A DNA stretch of 64,000 nt, taken from NCBI GenBank assembly GCA_965199165.1, contig OZ240681.1, positions 2,108,001 through 2,172,000 of the forward strand, in the 5' to 3' direction. A program made the position numbers and the translations under genes. Source of the DNA: LMUY01 sp965199165 (GTDB taxonomy: Bacteria; Pseudomonadota; Alphaproteobacteria; Acetobacterales; Acetobacteraceae). Under the pieces are notes generated by a model. The model saw only the letters and a list, made by a program, of their open reading frames with translations, did no database searches and was not told the DNA's origin. Of this stretch, positions 25,993-34,453 are shown in pieces. Within the stretch, counting starts at the first letter, position 1, and every line of letters starts with the position of its first letter.

Positions 25993-26014
25993 GACATAAG
26001 GATGTCTTTATGTC
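25993..26014. promoter_or_regulatory. SahR-type operator upstream of arsR-methyltransferase/metH
   Basis: An imperfect 22-bp palindrome with 7-bp arms GACATAA and TTATGTC around an 8-bp core (GGATGTCT); 18 of 22 positions are symmetric. It ends 12 bp before the start of the regulator gene and 8 bp before the divergent CobW-like start. Its layout resembles the ATAAAGATATCTTTAT-like sites described for SahR, an S-adenosylhomocysteine-responsive repressor of methionine-cycle genes in Proteobacteria. Confidence 0.75.
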
Positions 26015-26026
26015 ACATCAACGTCC

Positions 26027-26983
26027 ATGGATGCCTTCCTCCTCGCACTGCGCGCCGCCGCCGAGCCGACCCGCATGCGCTTGCTGGCTCTGGCTGCTCG
26101 GGGCGCGTTCTGCGTCATGGAGTTCACTGAAATACTCGGCCAGTCCCAGCCCCGCCTGTCCCGCCACCTCCGCCTGCTGGTCGAGGCCGGGCTGATGGAG
26201 CGGGTGCGCGAAGGCGCCAACGTCTGGTTCACCCTCCCGCACGGCCCGGGGCTGACGCAGGACCTGCTGGCGCGCCTGCCGGCGAACGACCCGGTGCTGG
26301 AGGCGGACCGGCGGCAGGCCGCCCGGGTGCTGGCGGAACGCGCCCGCGTCGCCTCCGAAAGCTTCCGCAAGCGCGGCGCGGACTGGGACGAGGCGCACGC
26401 GCTCGCACTGCCGGTCGACGCCATCGAGCATGCCGTGCTGGAGGCGGTGGGCGACCATCCTGGTCGGCTGCTGGACATCGGCACCGGCACCGGGCGCTTG
26501 CTGGAGCGGGTGGCCGCTCGCGTGGAGCGCGGGCTGGGCGTGGATGCCAGCCGCGCCATGCTGGCGCTCGCCCGCTCGCGCCTCTCCAAGCCGGAGCTCG
26601 CGCATTGCGCCGTGCGCCAGGCGGACATGTATCGGCTGCCGATGCCGGATGGCGAGTTCGACACCGTGGTGCTGCAGATGGTGCTGCACTATGCCGAGGA
26701 CCCGGCCGCCGCGCTGGCCGAGGCGTGCCGTGTGCTGCGCCCTGGCGGGCTGCTGCTGGTGGTGGACCTGCTGCGCCACGGCCGTGCGGAGTTGACGGAG
26801 CGTCTGGCGCATCGCTGGCCGGGGTTCGACGACGCCACCCTCCACGCATTCATGCAGGATGCAGGGCTGCGCGCCGGCGACCCGGTCACGGTCCCGGGCG
26901 CGCTGCCGGTCCGCCTGTGGCCGGCCACGCTGGCGCCTGTGAAAGCCTTGCACCGAGTGCCGACCTTGAAGGAATTCGCATGA
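26027..26983 (+). CDS. sahR: ArsR-family regulator fused to SAM-dependent methyltransferase domain (SahR-type)
   Basis: A 318-residue two-domain protein. Residues 1-75 form an ArsR winged helix (AAEPTRMRLLALAARGAFCVMEFTEILGQSQPRLSRHLRLLVEAGLMERVREG) without the cysteine metal box. Residues from about 140 form a class I methyltransferase-like domain with LLDIGTGTGRLLERVA (motif I), VDASRAMLALARSRL and LPMPDGEFDTVVLQMVLHYAEDP. This architecture matches alphaproteobacterial SahR, in which the second domain senses S-adenosylhomocysteine rather than methylating. The gene overlaps metH by 4 bp (ATGA), and the operator lies 12 bp before its ATG, so transcription may start at or very near the initiation codon. 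A true methyltransferase role is less likely. Confidence 0.82.
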   Translation: MDAFLLALRAAAEPTRMRLLALAARGAFCVMEFTEILGQSQPRLSRHLRLLVEAGLMERVREGANVWFTLPHGPGLTQDLLARLPANDPVLEADRRQAARVLAERARVASESFRKRGADWDEAHALALPVDAIEHAVLEAVGDHPGRLLDIGTGTGRLLERVAARVERGLGVDASRAMLALARSRLSKPELAHCAVRQADMYRLPMPDGEFDTVVLQMVLHYAEDPAAALAEACRVLRPGGLLLVVDLLRHGRAELTERLAHRWPGFDDATLHAFMQDAGLRAGDPVTVPGALPVRLWPATLAPVKALHRVPTLKEFA

Positions 26984-29900
26984 CCCGTCCCCACCTGCTC
27001 GACGCCCTGCGCGACCGCGTGCTGCTGTGCGACGGCGGCATGGGCAGCCGGGTGCAGGCGCTGACCCTGGACGTCGAGAAGGACTACTGGAACCGCGAGA
27101 ACTGCACGGAGGTGCTGAACCTGTCGCGGCCCGAGATGGTGCGGGAGATCCACCGCGGCTACTACGCGGCCGGTGCCGACATGGTGGAAACCAACAGCTT
27201 CGGCGGCAGCCCGATCACGCTGGCCGAGTTCGACCTGCAGGACCGCACCCACGAGATCAACAAGGTCGCCGCCGAGCTGGCGCGCGAGGCCGCCGACAGC
27301 TTCGGCGACGGGCGGCACCGCTGGGTGGTCGGCTCCATCGGCCCGGGCACCAAGCTGCCGTCGCTGGGCAACATCGCCTATGACCCGCTGGAAGCGGCAT
27401 TGGCGCAGCAATCCGCCGGGCTGATCGACGGCGGGGTGGACGCGATCCTGATCGAGACGTGCCAGGACACGCTGCAGATCAAGGCCGCGGTGAACGGCGC
27501 CAAGCTCGCCCGCGCCGCCGCCGGCACCGACACGCCGATCTTCGTGCAGGTGACGGTGGAGACCACGGGCACGTTGCTGGTGGGGCCGGACATCGCCGCC
27601 GCCGCGACGGTGGTCCACGCGCTGGACGTGCCGCTGATGGGGCTGAACTGCGCCACCGGGCCGCAGGAGATGAGCGAGCACGTGCGCTGGCTTGCCGCCA
27701 ACTGGCCCGGCCTGATCTCGGTGCAGCCCAATGCCGGCCTGCCGGAGCTGGTGAACGGCGCCACCCATTACCCGCTCGGCGCGCCGGAGATGGCGAGCTG
27801 GGTGGAGCGCTTCGTGCTGGAGGACGGGCTGAACCTGGTGGGCGGCTGCTGCGGCACGTCCATCGAGCACATCGCCGCGCTGGACGCGATGCTGCGCCGC
27901 CATGGCGAGCGCCGCCCGGCGCCGGCCGCGCGCAGCCACCACTGGGTGCCGTCCGTCGCCAGCCTGTACGGCCAGACGCCGCTGCGGCAGGAGAACAGCT
28001 ACTTCTCGATCGGCGAGCGCTGCAACGCCAACGGCTCCAAGAAATGGCGCGAACTGCAGGAGAAGGGCGACTGGGACGGCTGCGTCTCCGTCGGGCGCGA
28101 GCAGGTGGGCGAGGGGTCCAACAGCCTGGACGTCTGCACCGCCTTCGTCGGCCGCAATGAGGTGGTCGAGATGAACGAGGTGATCACCCGCTTCACCTCC
28201 AGCGTGAACGCGCCGCTGGTGATCGACAGCACCGAGACCAACGTGATCGAGGCGGCGCTGAAGCTGCATGGCGGCAAGCCGATCATCAACTCGATCAACT
28301 TCGAGGATGGCGAGCACGCCGCCACCGAACGCCTGGTCCTGGCCAAGAAGTTCGGCACCGCCGTCATCGCGCTGACCATCGACGAAAAGGGCATGGCGAA
28401 GCAGCCGGAGGAGAAGCTGGCGGTCGCCAAGCGCCTGGTGGAGTTCGCCTGCGACAGGCACGGCCTGCCGCAGAGCGACCTCATGATCGACCCGCTTACC
28501 TTCACCATCGCCACGGGGAACGAGGACGACCGCAAGCTGGGGCAGTGGACGCTGGAGGGCATCGCCGCCATCAGCCAGGCCTATCCGGACATCCAGATCA
28601 TCCTGGGCCTGTCCAACATCTCCTTCGGCCTGAACGCCGCGGCCCGTGCGGTGCTGAATAGCGTGTTCCTGGACCATGCGGTGAAGGCGGGAATGACCGG
28701 GGCCATCGTCCACGTGTCAAAGATCCGCCCGCTGCACCTGATCGCGCCGGAGGAGGTGCAGGTGTGCGAGGACCTGATCTTCGACCGCCGCCGCGAAGGC
28801 TACGACCCGCTGCAGAAGCTGTTGGAGATCTTCGCCGACCGGAAGCTGGCCGATGCCACGAAGAAGGTGCGTGCCGAGACGGTGCAAGGCCGCCTGAAGG
28901 ACCGCATCGTCGACGGCGACCGCAAGGGCCTGGGCGACGAGCTGGACGAGGCGCTGCGCACGCTGCCGCCGCTGACCATCATCAACGAGATCCTGCTCGA
29001 TGGCATGAAGGTGGTGGGTGAGCTGTTCGGCGCCGGCAAGATGCAGCTCCCCTTCGTGCTGCAATCCGCCGAGACGATGAAGGCGGCCGTGGCGCACCTG
29101 GAGCCGCACATGGAGCGGGTGGAGGGCCAGGAGAAAGGCACCATCGTGCTCGCCACCGTGAAGGGGGACGTGCACGACATCGGCAAGAACCTGGTCGACA
29201 TCATCCTGACCAACAACGGCTACCGCGTCGTCAACCTCGGCATCAAGGTGTCGCTGGCCGACATGGTCGCCGCGGCCAAGGAGCATCGCGCCCATGCCAT
29301 CGGCATGTCCGGCCTGCTGGTGAAGTCCACGGTGGTGATGCGCGAGAATTTGGAGGAGATGACCCGGCAAGGCCTCGATATCCCGGTCATGCTCGGCGGC
29401 GCGGCGCTCACCCGCAACTATGTCGAGGATGACTGCGTGCAGTCCTACGCCTGCGGCCGGGTGGCCTATGCCCGCGACGCGTTCGACGGGCTGCACCTGA
29501 TGGACCGGGTGACCGGGAACGGCTTCGACGACTACCTCGCCGCGATCCAGTCCAAGCGCTCGGGCAAGGCCCGCAACACCAAGCGCACGCTTGGCCAGGC
29601 CGACAAGGCGGCGTTCCGCCCGGTCGATCTCGCCATGGTGCGGGAACGCCGGCATCGCCTGACCGGGGACGTGCCGGTGGTGCAGCCGCCGTTCTGGGGC
29701 GCCCGCGTGCTGGAGAGCACGCCCAAGGCGGTGCTGCCCTTCCTGAACGAGCGCAGCCTGTACCAATTCCAGTGGGGCTTCCGCAAGCAGGGCCGCACGT
29801 TGGAGGACTTCCTCGGCTGGGCCAAGCAGGAGCTGCGGCCGATCATGAAGCGCATGTTCGCGCTGTGCGAGAACGAGGCGATCCTGCGGCCGCGGGCCGT

Positions 29901-30465
29901 CTACGGCTACTGGAAGGCCGCCGGGCAGGGCAACGACCTCCTCGTGTTCGCCGAGGACGGCACTACGGAGCTGGCTCGGTTCGCCTTGCCGCGCCAGCCG
30001 AAGGAAGACGGCGAGTGCATCGCCGACTTCTTCCGTGACGTGGACGATGCCGAGCGTGACGTCATTGGACTCCAGGTCGTCACCGTCGGGCAGCAGGCCT
30101 CCGACACTGCGCGGGCCTGGTTCGAGGACAACCGCTACCAGGACTACCTATACCTGCACGGCCTTTCCGTGGAACTGGCCGAGGCGATGGCCGAGTACAC
30201 GCACAAGCGCATCCGCGCCGAATGCGGCTTCGCGGCCGAGGACGACCGCGACATGGAGAAGATGCTCGGCCAGTCCTATCGCGGCAGCCGCTACAGCTTC
30301 GGCTATCCCGCCTGCCCGAAGCTGGAGGACCAGGTGCCGCTGCTATCGCTGCTGGATGCCAGCCGCATCGGCATCGAGATCAGCGATGAGTGGCAGCTGC
30401 ATCCGGAGCAGAGCACCAGCGCGATCGTCGTGTTGAACCCGCGCGCGAAGTACTTTTCCGTCTAA
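26980..30465 (+). CDS. metH: Cobalamin-dependent methionine synthase
   Basis: A complete 1161-residue MetH that transfers a methyl group from 5-methyltetrahydrofolate to homocysteine through cobalamin. The homocysteine domain (1-320) has GLNCATGP (about 220) and GGCCGTSIEHI (about 288), which supply the three zinc cysteines. The pterin domain follows with FSIGERCNANGSKKW and FEDGEHAA. The cobalamin domain has KGDVHDIGKNLVDIIL (about 729-743, His of the cobalt ligand) and GMSGLLVKSTVVM. The C-terminal activation domain has RGSRYSFGYPACP (about 1102-1114), binding S-adenosylmethionine. All four modules are present in one chain, only slightly shorter than in enterics. It is translationally coupled to the SahR-type regulator. 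Confidence 0.97.
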   Translation: MTRPHLLDALRDRVLLCDGGMGSRVQALTLDVEKDYWNRENCTEVLNLSRPEMVREIHRGYYAAGADMVETNSFGGSPITLAEFDLQDRTHEINKVAAELAREAADSFGDGRHRWVVGSIGPGTKLPSLGNIAYDPLEAALAQQSAGLIDGGVDAILIETCQDTLQIKAAVNGAKLARAAAGTDTPIFVQVTVETTGTLLVGPDIAAAATVVHALDVPLMGLNCATGPQEMSEHVRWLAANWPGLISVQPNAGLPELVNGATHYPLGAPEMASWVERFVLEDGLNLVGGCCGTSIEHIAALDAMLRRHGERRPAPAARSHHWVPSVASLYGQTPLRQENSYFSIGERCNANGSKKWRELQEKGDWDGCVSVGREQVGEGSNSLDVCTAFVGRNEVVEMNEVITRFTSSVNAPLVIDSTETNVIEAALKLHGGKPIINSINFEDGEHAATERLVLAKKFGTAVIALTIDEKGMAKQPEEKLAVAKRLVEFACDRHGLPQSDLMIDPLTFTIATGNEDDRKLGQWTLEGIAAISQAYPDIQIILGLSNISFGLNAAARAVLNSVFLDHAVKAGMTGAIVHVSKIRPLHLIAPEEVQVCEDLIFDRRREGYDPLQKLLEIFADRKLADATKKVRAETVQGRLKDRIVDGDRKGLGDELDEALRTLPPLTIINEILLDGMKVVGELFGAGKMQLPFVLQSAETMKAAVAHLEPHMERVEGQEKGTIVLATVKGDVHDIGKNLVDIILTNNGYRVVNLGIKVSLADMVAAAKEHRAHAIGMSGLLVKSTVVMRENLEEMTRQGLDIPVMLGGAALTRNYVEDDCVQSYACGRVAYARDAFDGLHLMDRVTGNGFDDYLAAIQSKRSGKARNTKRTLGQADKAAFRPVDLAMVRERRHRLTGDVPVVQPPFWGARVLESTPKAVLPFLNERSLYQFQWGFRKQGRTLEDFLGWAKQELRPIMKRMFALCENEAILRPRAVYGYWKAAGQGNDLLVFAEDGTTELARFALPRQPKEDGECIADFFRDVDDAERDVIGLQVVTVGQQASDTARAWFEDNRYQDYLYLHGLSVELAEAMAEYTHKRIRAECGFAAEDDRDMEKMLGQSYRGSRYSFGYPACPKLEDQVPLLSLLDASRIGIEISDEWQLHPEQSTSAIVVLNPRAKYFSV

Positions 30466-30569
30466 GTGTCCATCCAAGAACAGGCGCCATGCCCCGGCAG
30501 GCAAAGTAGGCCTGACATGACCCATTGAGCGGTGGATGATCGACAATGACGTAACGAACTGCAGCCGAG

Positions 30570-30586
30570 TCTGTCAGGTGGACAGA
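30570..30586. promoter_or_regulatory. Small inverted repeat upstream of the ThDP enzyme gene
   Basis: Arms TCTGTC and GACAGA flank a 5-bp spacer in the 184-bp gap between metH and the ThDP enzyme, about 64 bp before the GTG start. Size and position suit an IclR-type operator, and an IclR regulator is encoded just downstream of the enzyme. Arms this short occur often by chance. Confidence 0.3.
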
Positions 30587-30649
30587 AGTCTCACGCAGCC
30601 CTAGACGTGGAAGCAGCGGCAATTTGACCGGTGTCGGAACGGGGGCGTC

Positions 30650-32329
30650 GTGCGGCAGACTGGCGGGGAGGCGTTGGCGCGGCAGCTTGTGGCCGAAGGC
30701 GTCAAGACGGTGTTCGGCGTGCCCGGGGTCCAGCTCGACTGGGCCGTGGATGGTCTGCGCAAAGTCGCATCCGAGCTCCGATATGTCGTGGCACGGCACG
30801 AGCAGGCAACGTCCTACATGGCCGATGGCTATGCGCGGGCCACCCGGTGCCCCGGGGTCTGTATGGTCGTGCCGGGGCCCGGGCTCCTCAATGCGATGGC
30901 CGGGCTGTCCACGGCCTACGCCTGCAACTCGCCCGTGCTCTGCATCGCCGGGGACATACACTCCCAAGCCGTCGGCAAGGGCCTCGGCCTCCTGCACGAG
31001 GTCCGCAACCAGACGGCGATCCTGGCTTCGGTGACGAAGTGGCAGGGCCGGGCGAATGCGCCCGAGGCGGTGCCCGGCGTCGTCCGCGACGCCTTCGCGG
31101 CCTTGCGTTCGGGACGTCCGCAGCCCGTGGGAGTCGAGATTTCGCATGACGTGCTGAGCGGCTCGGCGGACATCCCGCTCGCCGGCGGTGCGCCACCGCC
31201 GGCAGCCGCCATCGACGAGGCGGCGGTCGCCCGGGCGGCCGAGCTGATCGCGGCGAGCCGGCTGCCGGTGATCTATGTCGGCGGCGGCGCCCTCGCCTCC
31301 GGTGCGTCCGCGGAATTGGCGGCGTTCGCCGAGCGCATCCAGGCACCCATCGTGATGGGCGAGAACGGGCGGGGCGCCGTGTCGGACAGGCACGGCCTGG
31401 CGCTCGACACGCTCGCGGGACGCGCCCTGTTCCCGCATGCCGACCTGGTGATCGTCATCGGCAGCCGCTTCGTCGATACGGCCATGGGCCGCCCGGCGTG
31501 GCCGTCAGACCGGGCGCGCTACATCTACGTCAACCTCGACCCGGCGGCGTGGGCAGCGCCTCGACAGGCCGACGTGGCGATCCTGGCGGATTGTCGCGCC
31601 GGGCTCGCGGCGTTGGGGCGGGCGGTCGCCGCGCGCCCCCGCCTCGGCATCGATCTCGGGTTGGTGCGCAGGTGGGCGGCCGAGCAGATGGCGGGGATCG
31701 AGCCGCAAGGCGCCTGGACGCGGGCCTTGCGCGCGGCCATCCCGGATGACGGCATCCTCGTGAACGAGCTCACGCAGGTCGGCTACTTCGCGCGCCTCGC
31801 CTATCCGGTCTATCTGCCCAACACCTTCATCACGCCGGGCTACCAGGGAACGCTCGGCTACGGCTTCCCGACCGCGATGGGCGCCGCAATCGGCTGCCCG
31901 GACAGGATGGTGGTCAGCATCAACGGCGATGGCGGGTTCGGCTGGAACATGCAGGAGCTTGCGACGGCGCGGAAATACGACGTGAACGTCGCGGTCGTCG
32001 TCTTCAACGACGGCCATTTCGGCAACGTCCGCACCATGCAGCAGAACCAGTTCGGCGAGGAGTTCGGCGTCGCGCTGCGGAACCCGCATTTCGACCGGCT
32101 CGCCTCCGCGTTCGACATCCCCTATGTGCGGGCGGACGCGCCGGAGGCGCTGCACCATGCGCTGCGCGAGCATGCCGGACGCGGCGGCCCGACGCTGATC
32201 GAGGCGCGGGTCGGCACGATGCCGAGTCCCTGGCACCTGTTGCGCCTCTCACCGCCCCCGTTCGCCGCGAACCGCCCGGCTGCGCCCAATCCGCTCGGGG
32301 AGCCGCCCGCGCCCGCCGCCGTGAGATGA
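30650..32329 (+). CDS. Thiamine-diphosphate-dependent enzyme (acetolactate synthase / benzoylformate decarboxylase-like)
   Basis: Encodes 559 residues from GTG 30650. The N-terminal PYR domain has GVKTVFGVPGVQLDWAVDGL and the catalytic-glutamate segment VVARHEQATSYMADGYAR, the central domain LPVIYVGGGALASGA, and the C-terminal PP domain the ThDP/Mg motif INGDGGFGWNMQELATARKYDVNVAVVVFND. The fold covers acetolactate synthase, benzoylformate and phenylpyruvate decarboxylases, and oxalyl-CoA decarboxylase. There is no FAD-site or regulatory-subunit partner gene, so biosynthetic acetolactate synthase is unlikely. The adjacent IclR regulator and downstream aromatic cluster make a 2-keto acid decarboxylase plausible. 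That assignment is inference. Confidence 0.83.
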   Translation: MRQTGGEALARQLVAEGVKTVFGVPGVQLDWAVDGLRKVASELRYVVARHEQATSYMADGYARATRCPGVCMVVPGPGLLNAMAGLSTAYACNSPVLCIAGDIHSQAVGKGLGLLHEVRNQTAILASVTKWQGRANAPEAVPGVVRDAFAALRSGRPQPVGVEISHDVLSGSADIPLAGGAPPPAAAIDEAAVARAAELIAASRLPVIYVGGGALASGASAELAAFAERIQAPIVMGENGRGAVSDRHGLALDTLAGRALFPHADLVIVIGSRFVDTAMGRPAWPSDRARYIYVNLDPAAWAAPRQADVAILADCRAGLAALGRAVAARPRLGIDLGLVRRWAAEQMAGIEPQGAWTRALRAAIPDDGILVNELTQVGYFARLAYPVYLPNTFITPGYQGTLGYGFPTAMGAAIGCPDRMVVSINGDGGFGWNMQELATARKYDVNVAVVVFNDGHFGNVRTMQQNQFGEEFGVALRNPHFDRLASAFDIPYVRADAPEALHHALREHAGRGGPTLIEARVGTMPSPWHLLRLSPPPFAANRPAAPNPLGEPPAPAAVR

Positions 32330-32430
32330 CCGCGACGGCGCCGCCCCCGGCGCGTCAAAGGCTGCCGCTGACGAGAGGCGCGATTGCCAAGCCTGGTCGC
32401 CGACGGGAGAACCATAGCGCCATCTGAGGA

Positions 32431-33264
32431 GTGCCCGGCTTGCTGGACTTGCCCGCTGACGAACCTGGCCTGGTAGAAGGCGCCGGCACCACCGTCCGGG
32501 CGGTCGATCGGGCCGTCGCCATCCTGCGCTGCTTCAGCGTGCGCAGCCCGTCGATGAGCGTCGCCCAGATCCAGGCTGCGGTCGGCCTGTCGCGCCCGAC
32601 GGTGTACCGTCTGCTGGAAACGCTGGAAGGCACGGGGCTGATCCGCTCCGAGGGTAACCCGCAGCGGTTCCGACTGGCGCACGGCGTGATGCAGCTCGCC
32701 CATGTGTGGCTGGCAGGCCTCAACCTGCCGGAACTGGCCCGCCCGATGGTGGAGGCCCTGCGGGACCAGACGGGGGAGACGGCCGCGTTCTTCGTGCCCC
32801 GGGGCGACATGCGCCTCTGCGTGCTCGAATACCGCAGCCACGAGGTGCTCGCCGTCTCCCGCGGCATCGGCGACATGGGCAGGCTGACGGATGGCGCCAG
32901 CGGCAAGGCGATGCTCGCCTTCATGAGCGATGTGCGTCAACGCCAGCTGCTCGACTCGCTGGAAGATGCGGTGACCCGCAAGCGCCTCGGCGGCGAACTC
33001 GCGCAGACCCGCCGCAGTGGTTTCTCCGTCAGCCGGGGCGAGGTCTTCGCCGGCGCTGCGGCCGTCGCGTCACCGGTGCTGGACCAGTCGGGCGCGGTCG
33101 CCGGCTCGCTCGGCGTGTTCGGACCACAGTCGCGCATGGACGCGGCGCGTGTGGAGGAGGCAGCCGGGCATGTCCTCGCCACCAGCAGGAGGTTGGCGAC
33201 GCTGCTCGGCTATTCGTCCGAGGGCCCGGCGTTCAGTGCTTCGAAACCAGGAAGTCGTCGGTGA
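32431..33264 (+). CDS. IclR-family transcriptional regulator
   Basis: A 277-residue regulator with GTG start 32431 and GAGGA immediately upstream. The N-terminal helix-turn-helix is VRAVDRAVAILRCFS then MSVAQIQAAVGLSRPTVYRLLETLEGTGLI. The C-terminal GAF-like effector domain contains MGRLTDGASGKAMLAFM, RRSGFSVSRGEVFAGAAAVASPVLDQSGAVAGSLGVFGPQ, the standard IclR ligand pocket. It is 101 bp downstream of the ThDP enzyme gene in the same direction and overlaps the convergent hypothetical gene by 32 bp. IclR proteins usually respond to aromatic acids or glyoxylate; control of the ThDP gene is likely. Confidence 0.9.
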   Translation: MPGLLDLPADEPGLVEGAGTTVRAVDRAVAILRCFSVRSPSMSVAQIQAAVGLSRPTVYRLLETLEGTGLIRSEGNPQRFRLAHGVMQLAHVWLAGLNLPELARPMVEALRDQTGETAAFFVPRGDMRLCVLEYRSHEVLAVSRGIGDMGRLTDGASGKAMLAFMSDVRQRQLLDSLEDAVTRKRLGGELAQTRRSGFSVSRGEVFAGAAAVASPVLDQSGAVAGSLGVFGPQSRMDAARVEEAAGHVLATSRRLATLLGYSSEGPAFSASKPGSRR

Positions 33265-33628
33265 ACTCCCCGTGCGAGACCTTCATCGGGATTTCGCCCT
33301 CGGCGCCGAGCTGGAAGATGTCCGACCCGGAGCGTTCCGCGTTGATCTTGTCGATCCCGTCGGCGATCGCTCCGGCCTGCCAGCCCTGAAGCGACCATTG
33401 AAAGACGTGGTCGTCCAGTCGGTGGAGGCCCTGCTGAGCCCCGTCCGCGGGTAGCAGCACCAGCGATGCCGTCGTCGCGGGATTGGGGAACCGAGCCGAT
33501 AGGTCGAGCGGCGCTAGGTCGCGCGCGAAGCGTCGCAGTTCCGTGGCGAACTCCGCCAGCTCCGCAGCATCGCCGAGCACCAGGAAATGCTCGTTGAAGT
33601 CGCTCGCCATGAAGTCGAAGCGCAGCAT
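33233..33628 (-). CDS. Hypothetical protein at the end of the Rieske dioxygenase operon
   Basis: About 131 residues from ATG 33628 (MLRFDFMASDFNEHFLVLGDAAELAEFATELRRF). No domain is recognised. Features seen are an acidic, helix-rich N-terminal half, a central ARDLAPLDLSARFPNPATTASLVLLPADG, and a C-terminal GIDKINAERSGSDIFQLGAEGEIPMKVSHGEF that looks like an exposed beta-sheet module. It starts 14 bp downstream of the 65-residue protein and is the final gene of the dioxygenase operon. Its 3' end overlaps the IclR gene from the opposite strand by 32 bp. An accessory or assembly role in ring hydroxylation is inference from position only. Confidence 0.6.
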   Translation of the reverse strand: MLRFDFMASDFNEHFLVLGDAAELAEFATELRRFARDLAPLDLSARFPNPATTASLVLLPADGAQQGLHRLDDHVFQWSLQGWQAGAIADGIDKINAERSGSDIFQLGAEGEIPMKVSHGEFTDDFLVSKH

Positions 33629-33642
33629 CCCGCCCGCCTGCG

Positions 33643-33840
33643 CTACTGGTTCTCGGACAGCTTGACGATGTCCTGCGCGTGGCACAGCTCCTCCGTGCCG
33701 ACGTCCCCGGCGTTGGCGGGCACCTCCAGGTAGCGAACCTGCACCCACATGCCGTCCTCCATGTTCTCGACCACCTCGGCCAGCACGTTGTCGCGCAGGA
33801 CGAGCCGGTCGCCCGGCTTGAGGGTGAGCATGTCGATCAT
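33643..33840 (-). CDS. Small 65-residue protein in the Rieske dioxygenase operon
   Basis: Begins at ATG 33840 (MIDMLTLKPGDRLVLRDNVL) and ends at 33643. The sequence LKPGDRLVLRDNVLAEVVENMEDGMWVQVRYLEVP has the look of a small SH3-like or KOW-type beta barrel, ending GTEELCHAQDIVKLSENQ. No family is confidently recognised. It is 26 bp downstream of the dioxygenase beta-subunit gene and 14 bp before the 131-residue gene; tight spacing supports co-transcription. Too short for a known enzyme; a role as a chaperone or regulator of the dioxygenase is possible. Confidence 0.6.
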   Translation of the reverse strand: MIDMLTLKPGDRLVLRDNVLAEVVENMEDGMWVQVRYLEVPANAGDVGTEELCHAQDIVKLSENQ

Positions 33841-33866
33841 GGCGATGGTCCCTTGCAGCACGCGTG

Positions 33867-34442
33867 TCAGAAGAAGGCGGTCAGGTTCTTCGCCAAGAGG
33901 ACGTTCTGCTCGAGGATGATCTCGCGCTTGGCGATCTTCCACGTGCCGTCGGTCCACCTGAGCACGTCGTTGCGACGGCCGATGAAGGTGTAGTTCTCGT
34001 ATTCGACGCGGTTCTGATAGACCAGGAAGCGGCATCCCACCGCCACTTCCGTCGCCTGCTCGATGGACGGCGTGGCGGACTTGATGCGGACGTTGGTCAC
34101 CACGTGGCAGACCCGCGACAACGGCTCCTCGGCATAGTGGACGCCGGTGAGGATCTGCTCGACGCGTTTGGTCAGCGTCCACTTGTCCTCGTCGAACCAG
34201 CTGATGCCCTCGCCCAGCCGGGTGTTCTCCCGCTCGGCATGCTGGCCGAACTTCACGTTGCGGCGCATCGGCATGAAGTAGACGACGTCCTCCGTCAGCA
34301 TGCCGAGCCACTCCCGGTAGCGCCGTTCGTCGAGCAGGTCGGCCTCGGCGTAGAGGACGTCCTCGATATCCGATTTCAGCCGGTCGTAAGCCGGCCCACG
34401 CTGCAGCGCGGGAGGGGCGTCGGGGGCGATGTTGGTGTCCAT
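33867..34442 (-). CDS. Aromatic-ring-hydroxylating dioxygenase beta subunit
   Basis: A 191-residue non-catalytic subunit of a Rieske dioxygenase, the usual length for BphA2/BenB-type proteins with a cystatin/NTF2-like fold. ATG 34442 begins MDTNIAPDAPPALQRG. Typical segments are YAEADLLDERRYREWLGMLTEDVVYFMPMRRN, GISWFDEDKWTLTKRVEQI, TGVHYAEEPLSRVCHVVTNVRI and WKIAKREIILEQNVL. It assembles with the alpha subunit into an alpha3beta3 complex in the cytoplasm. It follows the SDR gene by 11 bp. Confidence 0.92.
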   Translation of the reverse strand: MDTNIAPDAPPALQRGPAYDRLKSDIEDVLYAEADLLDERRYREWLGMLTEDVVYFMPMRRNVKFGQHAERENTRLGEGISWFDEDKWTLTKRVEQILTGVHYAEEPLSRVCHVVTNVRIKSATPSIEQATEVAVGCRFLVYQNRVEYENYTFIGRRNDVLRWTDGTWKIAKREIILEQNVLLAKNLTAFF

Positions 34443-34453
34443 GGGTCCTCCGG

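Noticed and set aside
26689..28713. Long minus-strand open frame (about 674 codons) antisense to metH
   Set aside because: Shadow of the GC-rich third-position bias of metH; composition is Arg/His/Gln-rich with no domain features, and metH is unmistakable on the other strand.
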